The notes: generated by a model not told the origin, from the sequence alone. A stretch of 64,000 bases of DNA from G963662905 sp963676415 (GCA_963676415.1 OY781097.1:1-64000), one strand, 5' to 3'; counted from the stretch's first letter, positions 38,155-47,571 are shown. Numbers and translations are program-made.

Positions 38155-38745
38155 TCAGGGTGTATATTTTTCACCCTGTGGTTTTTTAGCATTCGGAGGA
38201 TTGCTGCCCTGAATACTGACCACATAACTGGCAACCTGGGTGATTTGCTCCGGAGTAAGCTGATCTTTATAGGGCGTCATCCCTTTTGCGAGCACGCCAT
38301 TTTTAATTACCGCTACAATATCCTCAAAAGCGCCCCCATGAATCCAGAATTCATCCGTAAGATTGGGGCCGATGGCATTTCCTTCACCGGCTGCTCCATG
38401 ACAGGTTGCACAAAGTTTTTCTCCGTACAGTTTTTTCCCCGCTGCGAGGCTGGCCTCATCGGTCAGTGCTTTTAGATCCTGTGGCATCAGCTCTCCGGTA
38501 TTATTTTGCTGCATATCGAGGGCAATGGCCATTTCTTGCTGATATTCCTCTTCCTGGCTGGGTCCCTGACCGAAGATATCATAATGCACCCAGTACAAGG
38601 CTGAGAAAAATACCGTAAAATAAAACAGGTACATCAACCAGCTTGGCGGTGGATTGTCCAGCTCCTGTATGCCATCAAACTCATGATCTGCCATAATTTT
38701 TCCGTCAAAATCATCCTTTGGGTCTTTATTTTCTATATCGCTCAT
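38155..38745 (-). CDS. ccoP: cbb3 oxidase cytochrome c subunit CcoP, monohaem
   Basis: 196 residues. One transmembrane anchor (about 34-54, PSWLMYLFYFTVFFSALYW), then a single haem-c domain with CATCH (Cys112, Cys115, His116) and candidate axial Met in AKGMTPY. Canonical CcoP has two haem-c domains and about 290-310 residues, so this form has only one. Its C-terminal half is strikingly like the last 95 residues of the CcoNO protein encoded just upstream; both end in an NPPNA...PQGEKY pattern. It should feed electrons to CcoO and the active site. Confidence 0.9.
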   Translation of the reverse strand: MSDIENKDPKDDFDGKIMADHEFDGIQELDNPPPSWLMYLFYFTVFFSALYWVHYDIFGQGPSQEEEYQQEMAIALDMQQNNTGELMPQDLKALTDEASLAAGKKLYGEKLCATCHGAAGEGNAIGPNLTDEFWIHGGAFEDIVAVIKNGVLAKGMTPYKDQLTPEQITQVASYVVSIQGSNPPNAKKPQGEKYTP

Positions 38746-38747
38746 AA

Positions 38748-38951
38748 TTAAGGTTTTTTATTCGATTGAATTTCAACAATTTCGTCTTTGCTTTCAAAAG
38801 GCATCTCGGCCAGTTCATCCATATATTTTTGCTTTGTACGGATCACCGAGATCAGTACGAAAAGAAAAAACACAAAGAAAAAAACAAAGGCAATCTGTGG
38901 AAAAACATCCACATATTCAATATCCTGAAGTATATAGCGTACCAGTTTCAT
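38748..38951 (-). CDS. ccoQ: Small cbb3 oxidase subunit CcoQ
   Basis: 67 residues. One membrane helix (about 16-40) and a charged tail, as expected of CcoQ, which stabilises the oxidase. The assignment comes mainly from size, topology and position: it is 2 bp upstream of ccoP and 3 bp downstream of ccoNO. Confidence 0.8.
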   Translation of the reverse strand: MKLVRYILQDIEYVDVFPQIAFVFFFVFFLFVLISVIRTKQKYMDELAEMPFESKDEIVEIQSNKKP

Positions 38952-38954
38952 GTG

Positions 38955-41435
38955 CTATTCTTTGATGTATTTTTCGCCCTGCGGATCACGCGCATTGGGC
39001 GGATTTGTTCCCTGGATGCTCATCACAAAGCTATAAACGTCCTGCAGCTGCTTTTCGGTCATCAGGTCTTTCCATGCCTGCATTCCTTTGGTAGGGATGC
39101 CGGTATGAATAGATTTAAAAATATCATTCTCCGAGCCGCCATGCAACCAGAAATCATCAACGATATTAGGGCCGATGGCATTCCCTTCGCCCAATGCTCC
39201 ATGACAAGCCGCACAATTTGCCCCATAAAGTTGTTTCCCTTTGGCAAGGGCAACTTCATCGCTCAGAATTGCCGGAGCGACAACCACAATCTCTCCAGGG
39301 TTTTCAGGCTGCACGCTGATATCGCGACCCAGCTTGTGCAAATATGCAATAAGGGCCACAATTTTCTTCGTAGGTTCCACTTCGATTCCTGTGGATTTAA
39401 GATCATCGGCAATCGCCTGAGCCTGCTTTTTAAGGTCTGCAACGGCCTGTTGGTCATAATTTTCGGGATAAGGAACTCCGAGCGTCATCATACCACGAAT
39501 CTTTGCCGGCACCATATCCAGGTCGATATCATCTTCAATAAGCCAGGGATAAGGCGGCATAATACTTTCTTCGTTCATGGTTTGCGGATCGAGCATATGC
39601 TGGTAATGCCATGCCGCCGGTTTGTACATTTTTCCGGTGATGACCCCAGATCGCGCCAAATCCGGGCCGGTACGTTTGGAGCCCCACTGGAACGGACGGT
39701 CGTAAATAAATTCCCCTGCTTTGCTGTAATCTCCATATCGTTCGGTTTCACTGCGGAACGGACGCACCTGCTGGCTGTGGCAGGTGTAGCAACCTTCGGC
39801 AACATACAAATCGCGGCCTTCCAATTCCAGCGGCGTATAAGGTGTAACCGTTTTGATGGTAGGCACATTGGATTTTATCAGCATAGATGGAATGATCTCT
39901 GCTGCACCGCCAATAGCTACCGCGATAAATGCCCAAACTGAAAACTGAACCGGCTTGCGCTCCAGCCATGAATGAACTGTTTCGCCAAGGATACGACGTT
40001 TGGGTTGCTTTTCCAATGCCGGGGCGCTGGCTTCTTCATTGTTTACCAGATGACCGCTCTTTATGGTAATTACCAAATTGTAAACCATCAGGAGGGCACC
40101 GCCAAGGTATAAAGCGCCGCCAATGGAACGATGGATATACATGGGCAGGATCTGCACCACGGTTTCCATGAAGTTGGGATAACGAAGGAAACCATCGGCT
40201 GTAAATTCTTTCCACATCAGGCTTTGCGTAATGGCAGCCCAGTAGAGCGGAACAGTATAAAATAAAATCCCAAGCGTTCCGATCCAGAAATGGATATTTG
40301 CCAGTTTCACAGAATGCAGTTTGGTATTCCATATTTTAGGCACCAGCCAGTACAGCATGGAGAAAGTCAGGAAGCCATTCCAGCCCATTCCGCCGATATG
40401 CACGTGCGCTATTGTCCAATCGGTAAAGTGACTGATGGCATTTACGTTTTTAAGCGACAACATCGGCCCTTCGAATGTGGAAAGTCCGTATGCCGTTACG
40501 GCCACTACCATAAATTTCAAGGTAGGATCTTCACGCACACGATCCCACGCCCCGCGCAAAGTAAGGAGGCCATTGAGCATACCGCCCCAGGAAGGAGCCA
40601 GCAGCATCACGGAAAAAATAACACCCAGCGTTTGCGCCCAGCCCGGAAGAGCCTGATATAGAAGATGGTGCGGGCCTGCCCAGATATAGATAAAAATCAA
40701 TGACCAGAAATGCACAATGGACAATCGGTAGGAATAAATCGGGCGTTGCGCCTCTTTGGGCAGGAAATAATACATCAAGCCAAGGAAGGGAGTCGTTAAG
40801 AAAAAGGCAACGGCATTATGGCCGTACCACCATTGTACCAGAGCATCCTGTACACCGGCAAAAAGGCTGTAACTTTTCCACATTGCCACAGGAAGGGCCA
40901 GAGAATTGACTACATGCAGCAGCGCTACGGCTACAAATGAAGCAATATAAAACCAAATGGCCACGTACATATGTTTCACCCTTCGCCTTGCGATGGTACC
41001 AAACATATTCCAGCCAAAAGCCACCCAAACTATGGTTATGGCAATATCGAGCGGCCATTCCAGTTCGGCATATTCTTTGGAAACGGTAATCCCCAATAAA
41101 AGTGTAACCGCTGCACCGGCAATAATCAATTGCCAGCCCCAAAAATGGAAATAGCTTAAAAAGCTGCTGTACATGCGCGTCTTCAACAAACGCTGCATAC
41201 TATAATAAGCTCCGGTAAATATCGCATTGCCCACAAAGGCAAAAATAACAGCATTGGTATGCACCGGGCGCAATCGCCCGAATGTAGTATAGGGCAATTC
41301 AAAATTAAATACCGGAAACGCAAGCTGGAGGGCAGCAAGCAAACCGCCGATCATCGCTACTATACCCCAGAAAACCGTGGCATAGATGAATAATTTCACG
41401 ATCTTGTTGTCGTAGCTAAATTTCTGGACTTCCAT
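38955..41435 (-). CDS. ccoNO: cbb3 oxidase fused subunits CcoN-CcoO with an extra C-terminal haem-c domain
   Basis: 826 residues. Residues 1-480 are CcoN, the catalytic haem-copper subunit with 12 or so membrane helices; haem and CuB ligand regions include RPVHTNAVIFAF, GPHHLLYQALPGWAQ and AHVHIGGMGWNGF. Residues about 500-705 are CcoO, with its anchor helix and CYTCHSQQVRPF (haem Cys549). CcoN-CcoO fusions are common in Bacteroidota. Residues about 725-826 form a further haem-c domain, with CAACH (Cys741) and GEGNAIGPN, closely similar to the monohaem CcoP. The complex would thus keep three c-haems in all. It reduces oxygen to water and pumps protons with high oxygen affinity. Confidence 0.93.
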   Translation of the reverse strand: MEVQKFSYDNKIVKLFIYATVFWGIVAMIGGLLAALQLAFPVFNFELPYTTFGRLRPVHTNAVIFAFVGNAIFTGAYYSMQRLLKTRMYSSFLSYFHFWGWQLIIAGAAVTLLLGITVSKEYAELEWPLDIAITIVWVAFGWNMFGTIARRRVKHMYVAIWFYIASFVAVALLHVVNSLALPVAMWKSYSLFAGVQDALVQWWYGHNAVAFFLTTPFLGLMYYFLPKEAQRPIYSYRLSIVHFWSLIFIYIWAGPHHLLYQALPGWAQTLGVIFSVMLLAPSWGGMLNGLLTLRGAWDRVREDPTLKFMVVAVTAYGLSTFEGPMLSLKNVNAISHFTDWTIAHVHIGGMGWNGFLTFSMLYWLVPKIWNTKLHSVKLANIHFWIGTLGILFYTVPLYWAAITQSLMWKEFTADGFLRYPNFMETVVQILPMYIHRSIGGALYLGGALLMVYNLVITIKSGHLVNNEEASAPALEKQPKRRILGETVHSWLERKPVQFSVWAFIAVAIGGAAEIIPSMLIKSNVPTIKTVTPYTPLELEGRDLYVAEGCYTCHSQQVRPFRSETERYGDYSKAGEFIYDRPFQWGSKRTGPDLARSGVITGKMYKPAAWHYQHMLDPQTMNEESIMPPYPWLIEDDIDLDMVPAKIRGMMTLGVPYPENYDQQAVADLKKQAQAIADDLKSTGIEVEPTKKIVALIAYLHKLGRDISVQPENPGEIVVVAPAILSDEVALAKGKQLYGANCAACHGALGEGNAIGPNIVDDFWLHGGSENDIFKSIHTGIPTKGMQAWKDLMTEKQLQDVYSFVMSIQGTNPPNARDPQGEKYIKE

Positions 41436-41444
41436 AAATCAGGT

Positions 41445-41657
41445 TTATTTATTGGGTTTTGATTGATTATCTTTATCAGGATTTTCCTTTTTCGTGATTT
41501 GGGATTCTTCTGCCACTTCATCATCGAAGAGAATACGCACCGACGGCGTATAAGTATCGTCAAACTGACCATCGCGGACAGCCCAGAGGTAGGCAATCAA
41601 AAAACCACCTGCCACCAGAATACTTGCACCCATCAGTAAAAAAATAACACTCATCAT
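41445..41657 (-). CDS. ccoS: cbb3 oxidase maturation protein CcoS
   Basis: 70 residues. One N-terminal membrane helix (about 3-25) ends in the CcoS pattern FLIAYLWAVRDGQFDDTYTP; the remainder is a charged soluble tail. CcoS is required to place haem b and copper in CcoN in other bacteria. It is 9 bp upstream of ccoNO and follows ccoI after 95 bp. Confidence 0.88.
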   Translation of the reverse strand: MMSVIFLLMGASILVAGGFLIAYLWAVRDGQFDDTYTPSVRILFDDEVAEESQITKKENPDKDNQSKPNK

Positions 41658-41752
41658 CCAAAATTTAAGTATCAGACTACCAAATTACAAAAAATATCTT
41701 GATATGAAGAACTATTTATATATGAAAATAGATAATCTATTCGCATATATTC

Positions 41753-44146
41753 CTATAATTTTGTTTTCCAAGCCATAAAGCTTGTTGAAAAACTAGCAAA
41801 AGCAACTACTGAAACCGAACTTAAGGGCATCAGTATGGCAGCAATCACCGGGCTCAGCATACCGGATACCGCAAAATACAGTCCGGCAATATTGTACAAA
41901 AAGCTGATGATAAAGCTTAGACGCACAATACGCAGACTGATGCTGGAAAAATCCAAAAAACGCGGTAAAGCTCCGAATTCATCTGCTTTGAGGATTGCAT
42001 CACTGGCCGGGCTGAACTGAAACACATTATCGGCCAGGCTCACCGAAACGGAACTTTCGGCCAAAGCTCCGGCATCATTCAGGCCATCGCCAAACATAAG
42101 CACTTTCTTTTTTCCTTGCAGTTTGCGCACAAAATCACGTTTCTCTACCGGACTTTGGTTAAAATAGAGCTTGTCGGCATCAAAAAAATGTTCCAGTTCC
42201 TGCCGGGATGCATCATTATCGCCTGTAAGCACATAAACCGGATATTTCCGCTTTTTAAAATAAGCAAGCAATTTCTCCAGCCCGGGCCGATAATCTGAGG
42301 CAATATTAAAAAAGCCCAGCTGATGGCCGTCTTCGGAAACATAAACGCGGGAAGCTTCAGCGCTATCACTTTGCAGACCAACAAATTCTGCTGAACCCAA
42401 ACGCATGTTGCGCCCATCAACTGTTGCCAGCACGCCCCTTCCGGCGATTTCCCTGAAATCAGAAAAAGGAACATCCTTGCCAGGACTAAGCGGTTTCATT
42501 TCCCTGCTAACTGCAATACTCAGCGGATGCACAGACTGTGATGCCAGCTTGTGGATACGGCATTTTTGATCTTCTGAAAGCACTGTACCTTCAAAAGAAA
42601 CCCGAAAACTATCGTTGCGTGTTATCGTGCCGGTTTTATCAAAAACAATCGCATTGGCCCGATAGAGTTTTTCTACCACTTCTGATTTTTTAAGATACAA
42701 ACCTGCTTTGCCGAAAATCCGCATGCTGTTTCCAAAAGTAAAAGGCAAAGTTAGTGCCAGCGCACAAGGACAGGCCACTATCAGCACCGCAGTAAAATTG
42801 AGCACGGCGCGCGCAGGATCAATGAAATACCAAATAATTGCGGTTACAAACGCAATAAAAATCACAACCAGTGTAAAATATTTTGAAATACTGTCGGTGA
42901 GGTTTTGCAAGCGGGCGACCTGCTTTCCGGCAGCTGTTTTCTGATTCCACAGTTGGGTCAGGCGGCTCTGCTCCACTTCTTTTGTGATAAGCACTTCGAT
43001 GGCATTGCCAATCTGACGGCCACCGGCAAAAACCTCCTCCCCTTTTTTGACCTGTACCGGTCGCGATTCGCCGGTCACAAAACTGTAATTGATGCTCGCT
43101 TCTTCGTTCAGCAAAGTCCCGTCGGCGGGGATAATTTCTTTATTACGCAAAAGGATCACATCATCAGGTTGCACCTTTTCAAGCGGAATACTGGACCATT
43201 CCCCTTTTTCTGATTTTCGGTTCACGGCAACCGGAAAATAGGATTTAAAATCGCGCTCAAAACTCAGCGCCTGATAAGTTTTGTTTTGATACCATTTGCC
43301 GACCAGCAGAAAAAACACAAATCCCGCGAGACTGTCCATATAACCAGTACCGCTTCCGGAAACGATTTCGTACAGACTTTGCGAGAACAGCGCCAGCATC
43401 CCCAGGCTCACCGGCATATCAATATTCACCACTTTATGCTTTAGGTTTTTCCAAGCCGACAGCAGATAATCGCTGGCACTGTAGAAAAACACGGGCAAAC
43501 CCAAAAGCAGGTTCAGATAGGCAAACATCTGTCGGAATTCGGGACTCAGCTCATTGGCTGTATCCAGATAGTCGGGCAGGCTCATCAGCATGATGTTGGC
43601 GAAAGCAAAACCCGCCACGCCAATTTTATAAAGCAGCTTCCTGCCGGCTTTTACACGTTTGTCGTGTTCATTTTCATCCTGACTCAAATCCGGCGCATAA
43701 TGCAATGATGCCAGCATTTCGACAAGACGGCGCAAACTTAATTGATTTTCATCAAAAGTTATAAATACACGTTTGCGCACAAAATGCACGCTCGACTGGA
43801 CCACAGCCGGATTTACACGCTGCAGGTTTTCCATCAGCCAGATACAGGAGGAACAGTGGATCACCGGAATATAAAACTCCGCTTTGATAATTTTCCCCTG
43901 CCGGAAACTGATAAAACGCGAAGCTATTTCCGTATTGTCCAGAAAAGCGTACTTATCGCCAAATTCGGCATCATCTGCCTCAAGTTTTACGCCCGGACTC
44001 TCGTAGATGCTGTAATATTTACCCAGTTTATTCTCATTAATAATCTGATATACAGCCTTGCAGCCATCACAGCAAAATGGCTTGTCCTCCCAAATCACAG
44101 GATGCGAACCACAATCTTCACCGCAATGGATACATTTTTCTGACAT
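41753..44146 (-). CDS. ccoI: Copper-exporting P1B-type ATPase CcoI (FixI)
   Basis: 797 residues. A copper P-type ATPase that delivers Cu to cbb3 oxidase. The N-terminus has a Cys-rich zinc-finger-like metal region (CIHCGEDC, then FCCDGCKAVYQ) and a heavy-metal-associated domain with CSSCIW. The transport and catalytic marks are present: SFVTGESRPV (actuator), CPCALALTLP (Cu site in TM6), DKTGTIT (phosphorylated Asp), HPLSIAV and GDGLNDAGAL. The Cys-rich N-terminus is usual for the FixI/CcoI subgroup. It is 63 bp downstream of the cytochrome c gene and belongs to the same minus-strand run. Confidence 0.93.
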   Translation of the reverse strand: MSEKCIHCGEDCGSHPVIWEDKPFCCDGCKAVYQIINENKLGKYYSIYESPGVKLEADDAEFGDKYAFLDNTEIASRFISFRQGKIIKAEFYIPVIHCSSCIWLMENLQRVNPAVVQSSVHFVRKRVFITFDENQLSLRRLVEMLASLHYAPDLSQDENEHDKRVKAGRKLLYKIGVAGFAFANIMLMSLPDYLDTANELSPEFRQMFAYLNLLLGLPVFFYSASDYLLSAWKNLKHKVVNIDMPVSLGMLALFSQSLYEIVSGSGTGYMDSLAGFVFFLLVGKWYQNKTYQALSFERDFKSYFPVAVNRKSEKGEWSSIPLEKVQPDDVILLRNKEIIPADGTLLNEEASINYSFVTGESRPVQVKKGEEVFAGGRQIGNAIEVLITKEVEQSRLTQLWNQKTAAGKQVARLQNLTDSISKYFTLVVIFIAFVTAIIWYFIDPARAVLNFTAVLIVACPCALALTLPFTFGNSMRIFGKAGLYLKKSEVVEKLYRANAIVFDKTGTITRNDSFRVSFEGTVLSEDQKCRIHKLASQSVHPLSIAVSREMKPLSPGKDVPFSDFREIAGRGVLATVDGRNMRLGSAEFVGLQSDSAEASRVYVSEDGHQLGFFNIASDYRPGLEKLLAYFKKRKYPVYVLTGDNDASRQELEHFFDADKLYFNQSPVEKRDFVRKLQGKKKVLMFGDGLNDAGALAESSVSVSLADNVFQFSPASDAILKADEFGALPRFLDFSSISLRIVRLSFIISFLYNIAGLYFAVSGMLSPVIAAILMPLSSVSVVAFASFSTSFMAWKTKL

Positions 44147-44209
44147 AAATCAAACATCAGGAGCCTGACCGGAATAATCAGGGTTAAAACTTTAAAAAAT
44201 TATAATGAC

Positions 44210-45133
44210 TTATTCCTCTTTGATGCCAAATTTGGGCAACTGAATTATTTGGAAAATAATGTAAAAAATAAAGCCCCAAACGGTTAAAACAACACCAAGG
44301 AAGCTGGCAATCAACCATATTGGAGCCATTCTGCTCACGGTCCAGAGGCTGCGCTTTTCAAGCAGGTTGACCGGAATAGTAGGTTTTCCCCAGTCCAGCT
44401 GTTTTGTCAACTGAACATCGCCAAAGCGATCAGAATCCGCCAAAGCTACAATTACTTCTACATTTCCGGTAGTATCACCGGGCAAGTCCATTGGGAATTT
44501 TGCAATAGCAATTCCTTCGGCATTGGTTTTATTGTTTAGCCTCCCGAAAGGTAAATTCCCGAAATAACGTTTCGCAAAAAACTTCACCTCTGCTCCGGGC
44601 ACAACAATCTCATTTCCATCATCCATGCCAGTAACTTTTGCCAAAATTTCATGCGATTCCGGTTTTAGCTCCAGGGCAATTTTTATATCGCTGAGCCCTT
44701 CGGGCAAACTGACTTCCACTACTTTTTCAGTGGGCAAATCCGCGGCGGAATGATTGGGATCAAGTGTGCGTTGATAGGCCACAACAGACCAACGGTCATC
44801 CTCGCTTAAAATACTTTTGAATTGAGGCATTAAACCCCTGCCTTCTGTTATCCGATAGTAAATTTCCCCATCGGTTTGTTTTTGAAACACTTTGGATGCC
44901 GCATCAATCGGTTTGGGCTGCAATGGCAGTCCGTTGTCTTTTCCCGGATCGCCATGGCAGGATTTGCAATGTTTCTGGTAAATATTTTTGCCGTTTTCAA
45001 TTTTTGCTGCATCAATTTTCAGCGGGTTGGATATATTTTTGGCATCATCGGGCACAATCCACTCTTCCTGAGCAAAGGATGTGAGTGAACCCATAAAAAG
45101 TAAAATGCCGGTCAGTATGAATATTTTCTTCAT
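44210..45133 (-). CDS. Membrane-anchored monohaem cytochrome c of an NrfD-type complex
   Basis: 307 residues. The signal peptide is about 1-21 (ending SFAQ). A class I haem-c domain follows (about 45-130), with CKSCHGDPGKDNG as haem site and GRGLMPQF containing the likely axial Met. Residues about 135-250 are a beta-rich domain of unknown role. A single C-terminal membrane helix lies at about 270-297. Its gene is 14 bp downstream of the NrfD gene, so it is probably the electron exit of a FeS/NrfD/cytochrome c complex, handing electrons to CcoP/CcoO. It is the smallest version of the Alternative-Complex-III layout that I can recall; direct evidence is lacking. Confidence 0.82.
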   Translation of the reverse strand: MKKIFILTGILLFMGSLTSFAQEEWIVPDDAKNISNPLKIDAAKIENGKNIYQKHCKSCHGDPGKDNGLPLQPKPIDAASKVFQKQTDGEIYYRITEGRGLMPQFKSILSEDDRWSVVAYQRTLDPNHSAADLPTEKVVEVSLPEGLSDIKIALELKPESHEILAKVTGMDDGNEIVVPGAEVKFFAKRYFGNLPFGRLNNKTNAEGIAIAKFPMDLPGDTTGNVEVIVALADSDRFGDVQLTKQLDWGKPTIPVNLLEKRSLWTVSRMAPIWLIASFLGVVLTVWGFIFYIIFQIIQLPKFGIKEE

Positions 45134-45147
45134 GATTTTCTGCTTTT

Positions 45148-46488
45148 TTATTTGAGTAAATCTTCTGAAACACCACGTTCATGCGCTGTTTCCCATATGC
45201 TGATCACAGGGAACAGCTTCGCGATAATAGTAATCACCACCAAGGCACCGGCAATTGGCAAAAGCGTAAGTGCAATCTCTATTCCGGTTGGATGATAGGT
45301 ATGGAAATTCTCCGGCACATTTTGGATAGGAAGGTGCGGATGGAGTTGCGTTGGAACAACGATCAGGAATCGCTTAAACCAGGCTCCAAGGATCACAAAA
45401 AGTGAAATAATCATGATCGGTCCGGGTTTGCGCATTTTTTTGAAAAGTAGCAATATAATCGGGAAGACCAATCCGCCCAATTGCGTTAACCAAAACATCC
45501 ACGCCCAATGTCCTGTGAAAAAACCATGCAAGTGTGCGGCATCTGCCTGTTTCATTTTATAGGCCGGCACCAGATATTCGTTGATATTAAAATAAAGGTA
45601 AACCAGCGATACCAAAACCAGCAGCTTCCCCATTTTATCGAAATGCATTTCTGTGATATAGCTTTTCAGCTGATATTGATTACGGAAGATAAACATAGCG
45701 ATAATCACAGCTGCGACACCTGCTACGAATGCTCCGGTTACAAAATACGGCCCAAAAATAGTGCTGTCCCAGCCAGTACGCAATGTAGCCCCAAACAACC
45801 AGGAAGTTACCGTATGAATGGCCAGGGCAACGGGCACAATAAGTATCAGCAGAATGCGGATGGAACGGTGGATAATGCGGAATTGCGGTGGTGTTGCCGA
45901 CCATCCCAATGAAAGAATTGCGTAGAGCAGTTTCTGCCATTTAGGTAATTTATCCATCCTGCGGTTGATCATGGCAATATCCGGGATCAAAGGCAGGATC
46001 AACAGCAGCAAGCTGATCATCACGTAAGTGGAAACCACCGTAACATCCCACAAAATGGGCGACTGAAAACGTCCGTGCAGAAATACATTGAGCAGCCTGT
46101 CGGGACGTCCCATATCGATTACAATTACGATACCGGCCCACATGGCAAATGCCAGCGCAATCATCTCAGCGATGCGTGCAACCGGAGTAATCCACTTCTG
46201 TCCCAGCAATCCCAAAACGGAACTGATGAGCATTCCGATGAGGCTGGTCGCCACAAAAAACACAAAGTTTGCGATATACATGCCCCAGGAGCTGTAATCG
46301 CGCATGGCTGTTACGCCCAGTCCATCACGCAATTGGATATAATAGGCATAAAGTCCAACCATAAGCACAAGGGCAAGAAAGAGCGCCCAGAGTTCAAAAC
46401 CTTTGTGGCGCAACATAGGTCGGGTCAAATCAGAAAAAATCTTTTCCAGGACTTTTTTTCCTTCTTCTTTGGGTAAGCTTTTTGACAT
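45148..46488 (-). CDS. NrfD/PsrC-family quinol-interacting membrane subunit
   Basis: 446 residues from the ATG at 46486-46488 (MSKSLPKEEG); an in-frame ATG nine codons upstream at 46515 is possible. About ten membrane segments, characteristic of the NrfD/PsrC/ActC family, which exchange electrons with quinones and partner with a ferredoxin-like subunit. It opens RPMLRHKGFELWALFLALVL; RDYSSWGMYIANFVFFVATS and GRPDRLLNVFLHGRFQSP are typical of the family. The FeS protein gene lies immediately upstream and the cytochrome c gene 14 bp downstream. Confidence 0.87.
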   Translation of the reverse strand: MSKSLPKEEGKKVLEKIFSDLTRPMLRHKGFELWALFLALVLMVGLYAYYIQLRDGLGVTAMRDYSSWGMYIANFVFFVATSLIGMLISSVLGLLGQKWITPVARIAEMIALAFAMWAGIVIVIDMGRPDRLLNVFLHGRFQSPILWDVTVVSTYVMISLLLLILPLIPDIAMINRRMDKLPKWQKLLYAILSLGWSATPPQFRIIHRSIRILLILIVPVALAIHTVTSWLFGATLRTGWDSTIFGPYFVTGAFVAGVAAVIIAMFIFRNQYQLKSYITEMHFDKMGKLLVLVSLVYLYFNINEYLVPAYKMKQADAAHLHGFFTGHWAWMFWLTQLGGLVFPIILLLFKKMRKPGPIMIISLFVILGAWFKRFLIVVPTQLHPHLPIQNVPENFHTYHPTGIEIALTLLPIAGALVVITIIAKLFPVISIWETAHERGVSEDLLK

Positions 46489-46557
46489 AATCGGGATTTT
46501 ATTTTGGCTTATCAAATTCTAAAATTAAAATTGCATGTTGTGGATGCCATCAGGAAA

Positions 46558-47571
46558 TTAACCATGATGACCTTCATCTTCAATTGTGGTTTTACCCTTA
46601 TAATTAAAGGGGAACAAGCGGTTTTTTGCCGGCAGATAATATACCTGTGGCTTGGTTCCCAGCTCTTCCATAACGGTATATCCGGCATTTTTCCGGATCA
46701 GCTCGCTAAAACGTACACTTTCTTTTGTTGTTCCGTTGGTTACCACATCTTCGTTCAGGTCTCCGAAATAGTACACCCCATTCGGACATGCAGAAACGCA
46801 GTAAGGCAGTTTTCCTTCGCGCAAACGGTCGGCACTGAAGAGGCATTTGGATATAGTTCCCTTCTTCTGCGGCACATTCAGTTCCACATCATAAACCTTC
46901 TCCTTGTCTTCCTCATGATATTTGGGCTCTGACCAATTGAAAACACGCGCTGAATAAGGACATCCGGCAATACAGAAACGACAACCGATACAGCGCTCAT
47001 TATCAATCAATACAATGCCATCCTGGCGCTTGAAGGTTGCATCCACCGGACAAACCTTGGTACAAGGCGGGTTATCGCAATGATAGCAGGGTTTGGGCAT
47101 AAAATAAGGAGCCGTTTCTTTTGCATCCTGCATGCGATATACATTAATATGGTGTTGTTCTTCACGCAGCCTGTGCGCTGATTGGCAGGCGGCCATACAC
47201 ATACGGGCATTGCGGCAGCGGGAAAGATCGATGACCATCACCCACTTTTTTCCGGGAATGCCTTCGCGGCCACGACGTTGATATTCGCTTAGCAAGGCAT
47301 CATCTGCTTCCTTCTGAGCAGGAGTTTGTGCTGATTTCATTTGCGATTCGGGCACCTCTACCAATTCACCTTCTTGTGTCAGTACTTTCACTTTTTTTCC
47401 GTTTACCGGATCAGCAGCACCATTTTGCATACCTGAAACAATGGCAGCACTGCCACTCACGCTAATAGCCCCGGCACCGGCAACCAGGCCCAGTTTTTTC
47501 AGAAACCGCCGTCTGGATTCTTCATTTCCCTGAGTTTTCTTGTTTTCTTCCATATTGAAATTTTTGTTCAT
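46558..47571 (-). CDS. Tat-exported four-cluster ferredoxin-like subunit (NrfC/DmsB type)
   Basis: 337 residues (a second possible start is Met7). A Tat signal SRRRFLKKLG (residues 19-28) predicts periplasmic export. The domain at about 110-265 is the four-motif ferredoxin fold of NrfC, PsrB and ActB. Motif 1 is C119-x5-C125-x3-C129, with Ala122 at the usual second Cys; motif 2 is CYHCDNPPCTKVCP; motif 3 is CIGCRFCIAGCP; motif 4 is C243-x2-Ser246...C258-x3-C262, with Ser at the usual second Cys. Two of the four clusters thus have three Cys ligands. It should connect the NrfD quinol site to the cytochrome c. No molybdopterin subunit is adjacent. First gene of the long respiratory run. Confidence 0.86.
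   Translation of the reverse strand: MNKNFNMEENKKTQGNEESRRRFLKKLGLVAGAGAISVSGSAAIVSGMQNGAADPVNGKKVKVLTQEGELVEVPESQMKSAQTPAQKEADDALLSEYQRRGREGIPGKKWVMVIDLSRCRNARMCMAACQSAHRLREEQHHINVYRMQDAKETAPYFMPKPCYHCDNPPCTKVCPVDATFKRQDGIVLIDNERCIGCRFCIAGCPYSARVFNWSEPKYHEEDKEKVYDVELNVPQKKGTISKCLFSADRLREGKLPYCVSACPNGVYYFGDLNEDVVTNGTTKESVRFSELIRKNAGYTVMEELGTKPQVYYLPAKNRLFPFNYKGKTTIEDEGHHG

Noticed and set aside
38766..39941. A 391-codon antisense frame over ccoQ and ccoNO
   Set aside because: It overlaps well-supported oxidase genes and its translation has no domain logic.
41658..41752. FNR-type operator between ccoS and ccoI
   Set aside because: TTGATATG occurs, but no TTGAT-N4-ATCAA palindrome can be seen.
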